From: Thermogemmatispora sp042408965
GTDB lineage: Bacteria; Chloroflexota; Ktedonobacteria; Ktedonobacterales; Ktedonobacteraceae
Assembly (NCBI GenBank): GCA_042408965.1
Contig: JBHOQN010000089.1
Location: 1-64,000 of the forward strand
Length of the DNA: 64,000 nucleotides
Reading direction: 5' to 3'
Shown: piece after piece, positions 16,931 to 24,436 of the stretch
Layout: each line of letters opens with the position of its first letter
Numbering within the stretch: the first letter of the stretch is position 1
The notes under the pieces: model-generated
Seen by the model: only the letters and a program-made list of their open reading frames with translations
Database searches by the model: none
What the model was told of the DNA's origin: nothing
Position numbers and translations under genes: made by a program

Positions 16931-17575
16931 ATGCAGTTCCAACCCGGTGTCTCTCCACAGCACACCCCGCCTCCGCAGGCAGGACGCCAGCCCACCAGCG
17001 GCAGTCTGCTCCTCGCCAGCCTGCTCACCGCCAGCGTCCTGGCCAGCATTCTGCTCGTCTTCGACACCTACCTCACGTTCTCAGACGACACGGCCCTCAT
17101 CAACATCGCCGATTTCCTGCAGCGGCTGATGACAGGCCAGCCCTACATCGCAGGGTCCGTCACCGAGCTGCTCTACAACTTCATCAGCCTCATGATCGCC
17201 CTGCCCGTCGCCGCCGTCTACTTCCTGGCCGGCATGCTCCTGGGCGACCGCCAGCGCAGCAGCGCCCACGTCATCCGGGTCGCGCTCCTGGCGAGCCTCT
17301 AGTACCTGCTCAGCGATCTTCTGCTCAGCCTGCTCTCCAGCGTGGTCTACCTCACCCGCCAGGGCTACGGCCCCCAGGCCGCGCTCTCCATGTTCAGCAA
17401 TGGCAACTTCCTGCTGGAGTGCATCAGCAGTTCGGCCATGGATCTGGTCATCGCCCTCACCCTCGGCCTGGGCTGCTGCCTCCTGGGGGCCTCCCTGGGA
17501 CGGCGGTCAGTCGCCGCTCGCCAGGCTGCCTTCGCAGCGCCTCCGACTCCCCCGGCGCCCTCCACAGGCCCCTGA
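16931..17575 (+). pseudogene. Membrane-protein paralogue interrupted by an in-frame TAG
   Basis: A continuous 215-codon frame is broken only by amber codon TAG at 17300-17302. The upstream part (123 residues) contains LLASLLTASVLASILLVFDTY and FISLMIALPVAAVYFLAG. The downstream part resumes YLLSDLLLSLLSSVVYL and ends with DLVIALTLGLGCCLLG. Together the halves reproduce the four-segment topology of the gene at 16186-16902, only 28 nt upstream. A single substitution, for example CAG to TAG, accounts for the break. Alternatives are amber suppression or a sequencing error. The ribosome-binding site AAAGAAAGG supports translation start at 16931. Confidence 0.65.
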
Positions 17576-17697
17576 GCCCGCCAACCTCCGGCTCCCTCCT
17601 CCCTCCACAGGCTGCCTGCGCGGGACCCCCAGCGCCTCCGACTCCCCCGGCGCCCTCCACAGGCCCCTGAGCCCGCCAACCTCCGGCTCCCTCCTCC
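17536..17697. repeat. 67-bp direct duplication
   Basis: 17536-17602 is repeated at 17631-17697 with an offset of 95 bp, by eye without mismatch. The first copy includes the last codons and stop of the interrupted membrane gene. A CAGGCTGCCT-like sequence flanks both copies. This is a recent tandem duplication downstream of a decaying gene. Confidence 0.8.
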
Positions 17698-17724
17698 AGG
17701 CTGCCTGCGCGGCGCAGGTCAGCG

Positions 17725-18531
17725 CTACCAGCCCTGCGCGCGATAGATCTTCAGCGTCTGCTGATCGCCCGGCACATAGCTGACCATCGAATAGCTATTG
17801 ATCCCCGTAAAGACCGTCGTCGCCGTACGCAGCGTCAGGCGACCCAGCTCGCTGTGCTGCACCTGGAAGACAAAGGACGGCGCCGGCTTGCCCACAGGAT
17901 AGACCACCGCCGCGATGCGCCGAAACTCCGGCAGGTCGCGCAGACGCTTCCAGAGCGCCTTGTACTCCGGCTGATGGGTGATCGTATGCGTATTGTACAT
18001 AAAATCGCTCACCAGGCGGCGCGCCAGCTCCTCCCAGCCATGAAAACGGCGCCGCAACAGCGGATCAAAGACAAACTCCAGCAGATGCTGCCGCCCCTTA
18101 CGCAGCGCCTCCTCAGGGTCCACCTCGAAGAGCTTGAGCGAGGCCACGTTCCACGAATGCAGAAACCAGAGGCGGTCCAGCGAGTGCGCCGGATACGAGG
18201 TACTCTGCACCAGCAGGCCCGCCAGCTCCCCCAGCTCCAACAGCGCGCTCTCCAGCCGGTCCGGCTCCACATGCTGCCCCGTCAGGCGCGTATAAGCCTC
18301 ATAGAAACGACGGCACTCCTCCCCCTGCAGCTCCAGCGCCCGCGCAATGTTGCGGACCACATGCGGCGACGGATTACAGCGCATCCCCACCTCCAGATGA
18401 TAGATGTACGTGCGCGAGAGGCGACTGGCCTGAGCAAGCTGACCCTGCGACAGACCATGCCGCTGACGCAAGGCCGCCAGCAGGCGCGCGAACTCCAGGC
18501 CTTCCTCGGCCTCAATGCTGCTCTGTGTCAT
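17725..18531 (-). CDS. XRE regulator with MmyB-like ligand-binding domain
   Basis: A 268-residue transcription factor. Residues about 13-70 are a Cro/CI helix-turn-helix (LRQRHGLSQGQLAQASRLSRT). The rest matches the MmyB-like ligand-binding fold, with YPAHSLDRLWFLHSWNVASLKLF, ARRLVSDFMYNTHTITHQPEY and LRDLPEFRRI in the typical order. Structures of this fold bind fatty-acid-like ligands (known for the family). The gene is divergent from a fatty-acid activation and beta-oxidation cluster, so acyl-ligand control of that cluster is a strong inference. TGTTAGCT boxes in the shared intergenic region may be its operators. Confidence 0.85.
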   Translation of the reverse strand: MTQSSIEAEEGLEFARLLAALRQRHGLSQGQLAQASRLSRTYIYHLEVGMRCNPSPHVVRNIARALELQGEECRRFYEAYTRLTGQHVEPDRLESALLELGELAGLLVQSTSYPAHSLDRLWFLHSWNVASLKLFEVDPEEALRKGRQHLLEFVFDPLLRRRFHGWEELARRLVSDFMYNTHTITHQPEYKALWKRLRDLPEFRRIAAVVYPVGKPAPSFVFQVQHSELGRLTLRTATTVFTGINSYSMVSYVPGDQQTLKIYRAQGW

Positions 18532-18559
18532 CGCTGAACCATCCTTGTGCGCTTTGATG

Positions 18560-18599
18560 TGTTAGCTACACGCTCATTATGGCGCAAAATTTGTTAGCT
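18560..18599. promoter_or_regulatory. Paired TGTTAGCT boxes (candidate operator)
   Basis: TGTTAGCT occurs at 18560-18567 and again at 18592-18599, 32 bp apart, about three helical turns. They lie between the divergent XRE/MmyB-like regulator and the acyl-CoA synthetase gene. A CATAAT element on the minus strand (18576-18581) falls between them. Binding there could repress the regulator and affect the cluster promoter. Confidence 0.45.
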
Positions 18600-18630
18600 G
18601 GCAACGTATCCCTGCACCAGAGTCGCACCA

Positions 18631-18636
18631 TATAAT
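18631..18636 (+). promoter_or_regulatory. TATAAT -10 element of beta-oxidation cluster
   Basis: Perfect TATAAT 86 nt before the acyl-CoA synthetase start. No TTGACA-like box is seen 17 nt upstream, which fits an activator-dependent or regulated promoter near the TGTTAGCT boxes. Confidence 0.45.
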
Positions 18637-18721
18637 ACTAGTAACAGGTGGGGACTGTATGCTCGTAAGGGTAGCCATAGAGGGCTGCCCGGTTTGCGTA
18701 AGACCAAGAGGAGCTAACACC

Positions 18722-20524
18722 ATGTCCGATTCTTCGGTGACCAGAAACACGCAACCAGAGGAACAACCCTCGCTGAGCGCAACGGTGCAGACAGAGGAGA
18801 CACTCCTGGCACGGCGGCCCTGGATCAAGCACTACGAGCCGGGTGTTCCATCTCAGCTCGAGATACCCGATCGCCCACTGACCTGGCTGCTCGACGACGC
18901 CGTCAGCCGCCACCCCGAACGCACGGCCTTCATCTACTATGGAACGCGCATCTCCTACGCGCGCTTCGCCGCCCTGGCCAACCGCTTCGCCGCCGCCCTG
19001 CAGCGCCTGGGCATCCAGAAAGGCGACCGCGTAGCCATCGCCCTGCCCAACATTCCGCAGTATCCCATCGCCTTCTACGGGACCCTGCGCCTGGGCGCAG
19101 TGGCCGTGCCGACCAACCCGCTCTACACCGAGCGCGAACTCCAGCACCAGATGGCCGACTCCGGCGCACGCATCCTGATCATGCTCGACATGTTCTATCC
19201 CAACATCCGCGCCGTGCGCACAAAAACGGCCCTGGAACAGATCATCATCACCAGCCCGGCCGATTTCCTCCCGCCCGTCCTGCGCACGCTCTACCCGCTC
19301 AGCCAGCGCAGCGCCCGCAAGAAGCAGCCCCAGCCGCCGCTCAGCCGCGACGAGCTGCGCGCCGATCCCACGCTGCACCTCATGAGCGAGCTGCTGCAGC
19401 CACCGGCCCACGAGGGGATCGAGGTCTTCACGGTGCCCAATCCACCCACCGCCTCAGACCTGGCCGTGCTGCAATACACCGGCGGCACCACCGGCCTCTC
19501 GAAGGGCGCCATGCTCACCCATCGCAACCTGCTGGCCAACGCCTACCAGACCCGCCACTGGACGCCGCGGGCCGAGGACGCCAGCGAGACCGGGCTCTGC
19601 GTCGCCCCCTTCTTCCACTCCTACGGCCTGACCGTAGCCCTCAACCTGGGCATCCTGGCAGCCGCCAGCCTGGTGCTCCTGCCCCAGTTCAAGCCCCGCG
19701 AGGTCGTGCGCGCCATCAAGCGCTACCGTCCAACGATGTTCCCCGGCATCCCGACGATGTACATCGCCATCATGCGCGAGGCCGGCAAGGATACCAGCGC
19801 CTTCCGCTCGATCCGCTACTGCATCAGCGGCGCCGCCCCCCTGCCCGCCCGGGTGCGCCACGACTTCGAGGCCCTCTCAGGCGGCCGGCTCGTCGAGGGC
19901 TACGGTCTGAGCGAGGCCTCCCCCGTGACGCACTGCAACCCGCTCAACGGCGACATCCGCGAGGGCAGCATCGGCCTGCCGCTGCCAGAGGTCGAGGCCG
20001 CCATCATGGACCCCCAGAGCGGGCAACTGCTCCCACCCGGCGAGATCGGCGAGCTGGTCGTCAAAGGCCCCAACATCATGCAGGGCTACTGGAACCGCCC
20101 GGAGGAGACCGCCGCCATCTTCCATGACGGCTGGATGCGCACCGGCGACCTTGGCAAAATGGACGCCGAGGGCTATTTCTACCTCGTCGAGCGCGCCAAG
20201 GATATGATCCTCGCCAGCGGCTTCAACGTCTACCCGCGCGAGGTCGAAGAGGTGCTCTTCCGCCATCCCGCCGTCGAGGAGGCCGCCGTCGTGGGCGTGC
20301 CCGATGAGTACCGCGGCGAGACCGTCGCGGCCTTCATCGTGCTCAAGGGCGATCGCCAGCCCGATGAGGCCACGCGCCAGGACATCGTACAGTTCTGTAA
20401 GAAGGAACTCACAGCATACAAGGTCCCCAAGATCATCGAATTTCGCACCAGTCTCCCCAAATCTCTGATCGGCAAAGTCCTGCGCAGAGAGCTACGGGAG
20501 CAGTGGCTACACCAACACAGGTAG
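18722..20524 (+). CDS. Long-chain fatty-acid-CoA ligase, first gene of beta-oxidation cluster
   Basis: A 600-residue ANL-family enzyme that activates fatty acids to acyl-CoA for the genes downstream. Visible motifs: LQYTGGTTGLSKGAMLTH (ATP loop), GYGLSEASPVTHCNP, RTGDLGKMDAEGYFYLVERAKDMI, NVYPREVEE and the C-terminal lysine region SLIGKVLRREL. ATG 18722 has GAGGAG at suitable spacing; an in-frame start at 18659 lacks support. The acyl-CoA dehydrogenase gene begins 49 nt after its stop, consistent with one transcript. A distinct paralogue lies at 260-2008. Confidence 0.93.
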   Translation: MSDSSVTRNTQPEEQPSLSATVQTEETLLARRPWIKHYEPGVPSQLEIPDRPLTWLLDDAVSRHPERTAFIYYGTRISYARFAALANRFAAALQRLGIQKGDRVAIALPNIPQYPIAFYGTLRLGAVAVPTNPLYTERELQHQMADSGARILIMLDMFYPNIRAVRTKTALEQIIITSPADFLPPVLRTLYPLSQRSARKKQPQPPLSRDELRADPTLHLMSELLQPPAHEGIEVFTVPNPPTASDLAVLQYTGGTTGLSKGAMLTHRNLLANAYQTRHWTPRAEDASETGLCVAPFFHSYGLTVALNLGILAAASLVLLPQFKPREVVRAIKRYRPTMFPGIPTMYIAIMREAGKDTSAFRSIRYCISGAAPLPARVRHDFEALSGGRLVEGYGLSEASPVTHCNPLNGDIREGSIGLPLPEVEAAIMDPQSGQLLPPGEIGELVVKGPNIMQGYWNRPEETAAIFHDGWMRTGDLGKMDAEGYFYLVERAKDMILASGFNVYPREVEEVLFRHPAVEEAAVVGVPDEYRGETVAAFIVLKGDRQPDEATRQDIVQFCKKELTAYKVPKIIEFRTSLPKSLIGKVLRRELREQWLHQHR

Positions 20525-20573
20525 AGGCCGACAGCGTCTGTCGTCCTCTCCGAGGCACTCTGGAGGTTCTTCC

Positions 20574-22367
20574 ATGTCTACGACCATGAAACCCACAGAA
20601 AACGGCACGGCCTTTCTCCTGACCCCCGTCAGCGAGAGCGCCGAGAAGATATTCACGCTGGAGCAGTGCGACGAGGAACAGCGCTGGATCTCTGAGTCAG
20701 CGGCCACCTTCGTCGAGCGCGAGGTGCTCCCGCAGCTCGAGGCCGTCGAGCACCAGGAGCCAGGCGTGATGCCCTCGCTGGTCAAGAAGGCCGGCGAACA
20801 GGGCCTGCTGATGATCGACGTTCCGGAGCAGTACGGCGGGGCCGAGCTGGGCCTGCTCACCAGCGCCCTGGTGGCCTCCTCCATCCACGAAGCCTCGTTC
20901 AGCGTGGCCTTCGGCGCCCACACCACCATCGGCAGCCTGCCGATCGTTTTCTATGGGACCGAGGAGCAGAAGCAGAAATATCTGCCGAAGCTGGCCAGCG
21001 GCGAGTGGATCGCCGCCTACGCCCTCACCGAGCCGGGGGTCGGCTCCGACGCCATGAGCCTCAGCACCACGGCGCGCCTCTCCGAGGACGGCAAGTACTA
21101 CCTGCTCAACGGCACCAAGCAGTGGATCTCCAACGCTGGCTTCGCCGACCTGATGATCGTCTTTGCACGCATCGATGGCCAGCGCCCCTCGGCCTTCATC
21201 GTCGAGACGAGCTGGCCAGGGATCTCCACCGGCCCGGAGGAGCGCAAGATGGGCATCAAGGGGTCCTCGACGCGCCAGGTCTACTTTGAGGACACGCCCG
21301 TCCCCGTCGAGAACCTGCTCGGCGAGATCCACAAGGGCTACAAGATCGCCTTCAACATTCTCAATATTGGCCGCCTCAAACTGGGAGCCGGCGCCGTCGG
21401 CGGAGCGCGCACGGCGCTGGACCTCGCCGCCGCCTACACCACCGAGCGCAAGGCCTTCGGCAAGTTTCTCCACGAGTTCGGCATGATTCAGAAGAAGCTG
21501 GCGCGCATGGCCGCCGAAACCTACGCCGCCGAGAGCGAGGTCTTCCGCACCGCCGCCAACATCGAGTTCGCCCGCCGCGGCGCCGGCGAGCAGGCCGAGC
21601 AGGTCTTCAAGGCCATCGAGGAGTTTGCCATCGAGGACTCCATCGCCAAGGTCCACGGCAGCGAGGTGCTGGCCCTGGTCGTCGACGAGGGCGTACAGAT
21701 CTTCGGCGGCTACGGCTATATGCAGGACTACCCCATCGAGAAGGCCTATCGCGACGCGCGCATCCAGCGCATCTTTGAGGGCACTAACGAGATCAACCGC
21801 CTGGTGGCCGCCGGCACGCTCTTCCGCCGCGTCCTGGGCGGCAAGCTCGACCTGATGAGCCGCTACCCGGCCATCGAGGCGCGCATCAAGGAGGGCAGCG
21901 CCCCCCAGAGCGCCGGCGCCGACGTGCCGGAGGAGCTGCGCCCCGCCGTGGAGGCCGTGGAGCGCGCCAAGGATGTGACGATCTACGCCGGCATGCGCGT
22001 CGCCATGAAGTACATGCAGGCCCTGGAGCACGAGGAGGAGTTCATCGAGTATCTGGCCAACCTGCTGATCGACATCTACGCCAGCGACAGCGCTCTGGCG
22101 CGCGCCATCCAGGCCAGCCGCCGCGGCGAGGAGCACGCTGCGCTGCATAGCCAGCTCGCCCGCCTGGCCACCTGGCTGGCCCACTCGCGCATTCGCCTCA
22201 ACCTGGACCAGTTGATCATGACCTACTTCGAGCCGGAGCAGGTCGCTGAGGAACTGGCCCGCGTGCGCGCCTACGTGGGCGACTACCAGATCAACGGCGT
22301 GGCCCTGCAGCGCGCCATCGCCGCCCAGGTCGTCGAGAAGCAGGGCTATCCGCTGCCACATCGCTAG
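20574..22367 (+). CDS. fadE: Acyl-CoA dehydrogenase (FadE-type, long form)
   Basis: FAD enzyme catalysing the first oxidation of beta-oxidation, acyl-CoA to trans-2-enoyl-CoA. The 597-residue length is that of the long FadE/VLCAD-like class with a C-terminal helical extension. Signatures: ALTEPGVGSDAMS (FAD/substrate loop), KQWISNAGFADLMIVFA, and RIFEGTNEINRL, which carries the expected catalytic Glu. GGAGG lies 7 nt before ATG 20574. Its 3' end is duplicated in degraded form just downstream. Confidence 0.92.
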   Translation: MSTTMKPTENGTAFLLTPVSESAEKIFTLEQCDEEQRWISESAATFVEREVLPQLEAVEHQEPGVMPSLVKKAGEQGLLMIDVPEQYGGAELGLLTSALVASSIHEASFSVAFGAHTTIGSLPIVFYGTEEQKQKYLPKLASGEWIAAYALTEPGVGSDAMSLSTTARLSEDGKYYLLNGTKQWISNAGFADLMIVFARIDGQRPSAFIVETSWPGISTGPEERKMGIKGSSTRQVYFEDTPVPVENLLGEIHKGYKIAFNILNIGRLKLGAGAVGGARTALDLAAAYTTERKAFGKFLHEFGMIQKKLARMAAETYAAESEVFRTAANIEFARRGAGEQAEQVFKAIEEFAIEDSIAKVHGSEVLALVVDEGVQIFGGYGYMQDYPIEKAYRDARIQRIFEGTNEINRLVAAGTLFRRVLGGKLDLMSRYPAIEARIKEGSAPQSAGADVPEELRPAVEAVERAKDVTIYAGMRVAMKYMQALEHEEEFIEYLANLLIDIYASDSALARAIQASRRGEEHAALHSQLARLATWLAHSRIRLNLDQLIMTYFEPEQVAEELARVRAYVGDYQINGVALQRAIAAQVVEKQGYPLPHR

Positions 22368-22497
22368 CAGCGTCTGGCCACGCGGCGAGGCGGGCGGGCC
22401 GGCACTCCAGCGGCCGCGCGCCATTGCCGCCCAGCTCGTCGAGAAGCCGGGCGCTCCGCAGCCACACCGCCAGCAGCGTCCGGCCACGCGGCGAGGC
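22311..22497. repeat. Degenerate duplication of fadE 3' end
   Basis: The last codons and stop of the acyl-CoA dehydrogenase gene plus 24 nt (22311-22391) recur at 22417-22497, with about 9 differences in 81 bp and an offset of 106. In the second copy the stop TAG reads CAG. A further partial copy of the GGGCCGGCACTCCA segment lies near 22534. This is an old tandem duplication that is now non-coding. Confidence 0.75.
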
Positions 22498-22809
22498 TGC
22501 GTCAGCGAGCACAGCGATGGCGCAGGAGGCCGGCGGGCCGGCACTCCAACGGCCACGCAGAACGGAGTGCGCAGCGCACCGGCCGCCACGCCCGTCCGCG
22601 ATCGTTGCGTTCTGTAAAGCGTCCGCTCACTCACCCGCCGGCGAGGCGCCTGAGACTGAGAGGGTGTCACCGCGCGCAGACGCCGTACACCCAGCCCTGC
22701 CCGTCCGCCCGCCGAGCGCGCCGGCGCGCCAGCGGCCGAGAGGCCAGCCGCCTCTCCCTCCAGGGCAGCGCCTCCCGAGCAGAGCGCCACGCGCGCGAAA
22801 GGAGATCCT
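22368..22809 (+). other. Gap inside beta-oxidation cluster
   Basis: Apart from the decayed fadE-tail copies it holds no gene I can support. Very GC-rich sequence keeps several frames open by chance. The ribosome-binding site GAAAGGAG for the next gene is at the right end. Confidence 0.4.
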
Positions 22810-23241
22810 ATGCAGGTTGGCGATGTCATGACCTGTGAGCGCACCTTCAGCGAGGCCGACGTGCACCTCTTCGGCGAGCTGTCCGGCGACCACGGGGCGC
22901 ATCACGTCCAGCCAGATCGTCAGGGCCGCCTGATGGTTCAGGGGCTGCTGACGGCCAGTGTCCCCACCAGGCTGGGCGGCGATCTCAACTTCATCGCCCG
23001 CACCATGGAGATGGAGTTTCTGCGCCCCGTCTTCACCGGCGATACTGTGCGCTGTGAGATGACCGTCAGCCGCCTGGAGCCGGGCGAGGGCTTCATCTCC
23101 CTCGAACTCGTCTCCGTCTGCCGCAACCAGCACGGCAAGGAGGTGCTCCGCGGCCGTGCCCAGGGAATCATCCGCCTAGAGCAACAGCCTGACCGGTCCC
23201 CGGCCAGCCAGGCGATCCATAAGGAGCAAGAGACACGATGA
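22810..23241 (+). CDS. MaoC-like hotdog-fold hydratase
   Basis: A 143-residue hotdog protein resembling the MaoC/PhaJ group, which hydrates 2-enoyl-CoA to (R)-3-hydroxyacyl-CoA. The opening RTFSEADVHLFGELSGD carries the expected Asp27, and His32 lies at the PhaJ spacing (Asp plus five). The later part TMEMEFLRPVFTGDTVRCEMTV is the central hotdog strand region. Its TGA overlaps the ATG of the thiolase gene (ATGA at 23238-23241), implying translational coupling. It may instead be a non-catalytic acyl-CoA-binding homologue. Confidence 0.8.
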   Translation: MQVGDVMTCERTFSEADVHLFGELSGDHGAHHVQPDRQGRLMVQGLLTASVPTRLGGDLNFIARTMEMEFLRPVFTGDTVRCEMTVSRLEPGEGFISLELVSVCRNQHGKEVLRGRAQGIIRLEQQPDRSPASQAIHKEQETR

Positions 23242-24434
23242 TAGATGCAGTGATTGTCAGCGCCGTCCGTACCCCCATCGGCCGCGCCAACAAGGGCGCC
23301 CTCAAAGAGGTGCGCCCCGATGACCTGGCCGCCTTCGCGATCCGCGGCGCGCTCGAGCGCGTGCCGCAGCTTGACCGCGCCCTCATCGAGGACATCATCC
23401 TCGGCTGCGCCTTCCCCGAAGGCGAGCAGGGCATGAACATGGCCCGCCTCGTTGCGCCGCTGGCCGGCCTGCCCGAAACGACCGGCGGCGTCACCGTCAA
23501 CCGCTTCTGCGCCTCCAGCCTGCAGGCCTTCAACATGGCCGCCCAGAGCATCATGCTCGGCCAGGGCGAGGCCATCGTGGCCGCCGGCGTCGAGAGCATG
23601 TCGCGCGTTCCCATGGGCGGCTTCAACCCGAGCTTCAACCCGCGCCTCGTCAAGCCCATGCCCGGCGAGGAGTACCGCGGCCCCTACCCGCCCACCGAGC
23701 AGGAGTACGGCTTCCATAGCTACATTCCCATGGGCATGACGGCCGAAAACCTGGCGCGCAAGTACAACATCAGCCGCCAGGCCCAGGACGCCTTCGCCCT
23801 GCGCAGCCACCAGCGCGCCATCGCCGCCATCGACAGCGGCTTCTTCAAACGCGAGATCATCCCGGTCCCCCTGCCCGACGGCCGCCTGATGGAGACCGAT
23901 GAGGGCCCACGCCGCGATACCTCGCTGGAGAAGCTGGCCGCCCTGGAGCCAGCCTTCCTCAAGGACGGCAGCGTCACCGCCGGCAACTCCAGTCCCCTCA
24001 ACGATGGCGCCTCCGCCGTTGTGCTCATGGCCGCCGAGAAGGCCCGCGAGCTGGGCATCCAGCCCCTGGCGCGCGTGGTCTCGATGGCCGTCGCCGGCGT
24101 GCGGCCCGACATCATGGGCATCGGCCCGGTCCCGGCCGTCAAGAAAGCCCTGCAGCGCGCCGGCATGCAGCTCAGCGACATCGACATCATCGAGCTGAAT
24201 GAGGCCTTCGCCGTGCAGAACCTCGCCGTCATCCAGGAGCTGGGCATCGACGAAGAGAAGCTCAACCCGCACGGCGGAGCCATCGCCCTCGGCCATCCCC
24301 TGGGCTGCAGCGGCGCCCGCCTGATCGCCACCCTGGTAAATGACCTGCAGAGCGCCGACAAAACCCTCGGCCTCGCGACCCTCTGCGTGGGCGGCGGCCA
24401 GGGCGTGGCCACGATCATTGAGAGGTTGGCATAA
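23238..24434 (+). CDS. fadA: Acetyl-CoA acyltransferase (3-ketoacyl-CoA thiolase)
   Basis: A 398-residue thiolase performing the last, chain-shortening step of beta-oxidation. Active-site elements are all present: nucleophile Cys in NRFCASSLQAFNMAAQ, the NEAFAVQ motif with its His region, and GHPLGCSGAR near the C-terminus with the second Cys. The start overlaps the MaoC-like gene by 4 nt, and its stop is 2 nt before the next ATG. The order thiolase then FadN-type enzyme resembles the Bacillus fadNAE set. A second thiolase is encoded at 39548-40744. Confidence 0.94.
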   Translation: MIDAVIVSAVRTPIGRANKGALKEVRPDDLAAFAIRGALERVPQLDRALIEDIILGCAFPEGEQGMNMARLVAPLAGLPETTGGVTVNRFCASSLQAFNMAAQSIMLGQGEAIVAAGVESMSRVPMGGFNPSFNPRLVKPMPGEEYRGPYPPTEQEYGFHSYIPMGMTAENLARKYNISRQAQDAFALRSHQRAIAAIDSGFFKREIIPVPLPDGRLMETDEGPRRDTSLEKLAALEPAFLKDGSVTAGNSSPLNDGASAVVLMAAEKARELGIQPLARVVSMAVAGVRPDIMGIGPVPAVKKALQRAGMQLSDIDIIELNEAFAVQNLAVIQELGIDEEKLNPHGGAIALGHPLGCSGARLIATLVNDLQSADKTLGLATLCVGGGQGVATIIERLA

Positions 24435-24436
24435 GC

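Noticed and set aside
17300..17302. Selenocysteine recoding of the interrupted membrane gene
   Set aside because: The codon is TAG, not TGA, so SelB cannot explain it.
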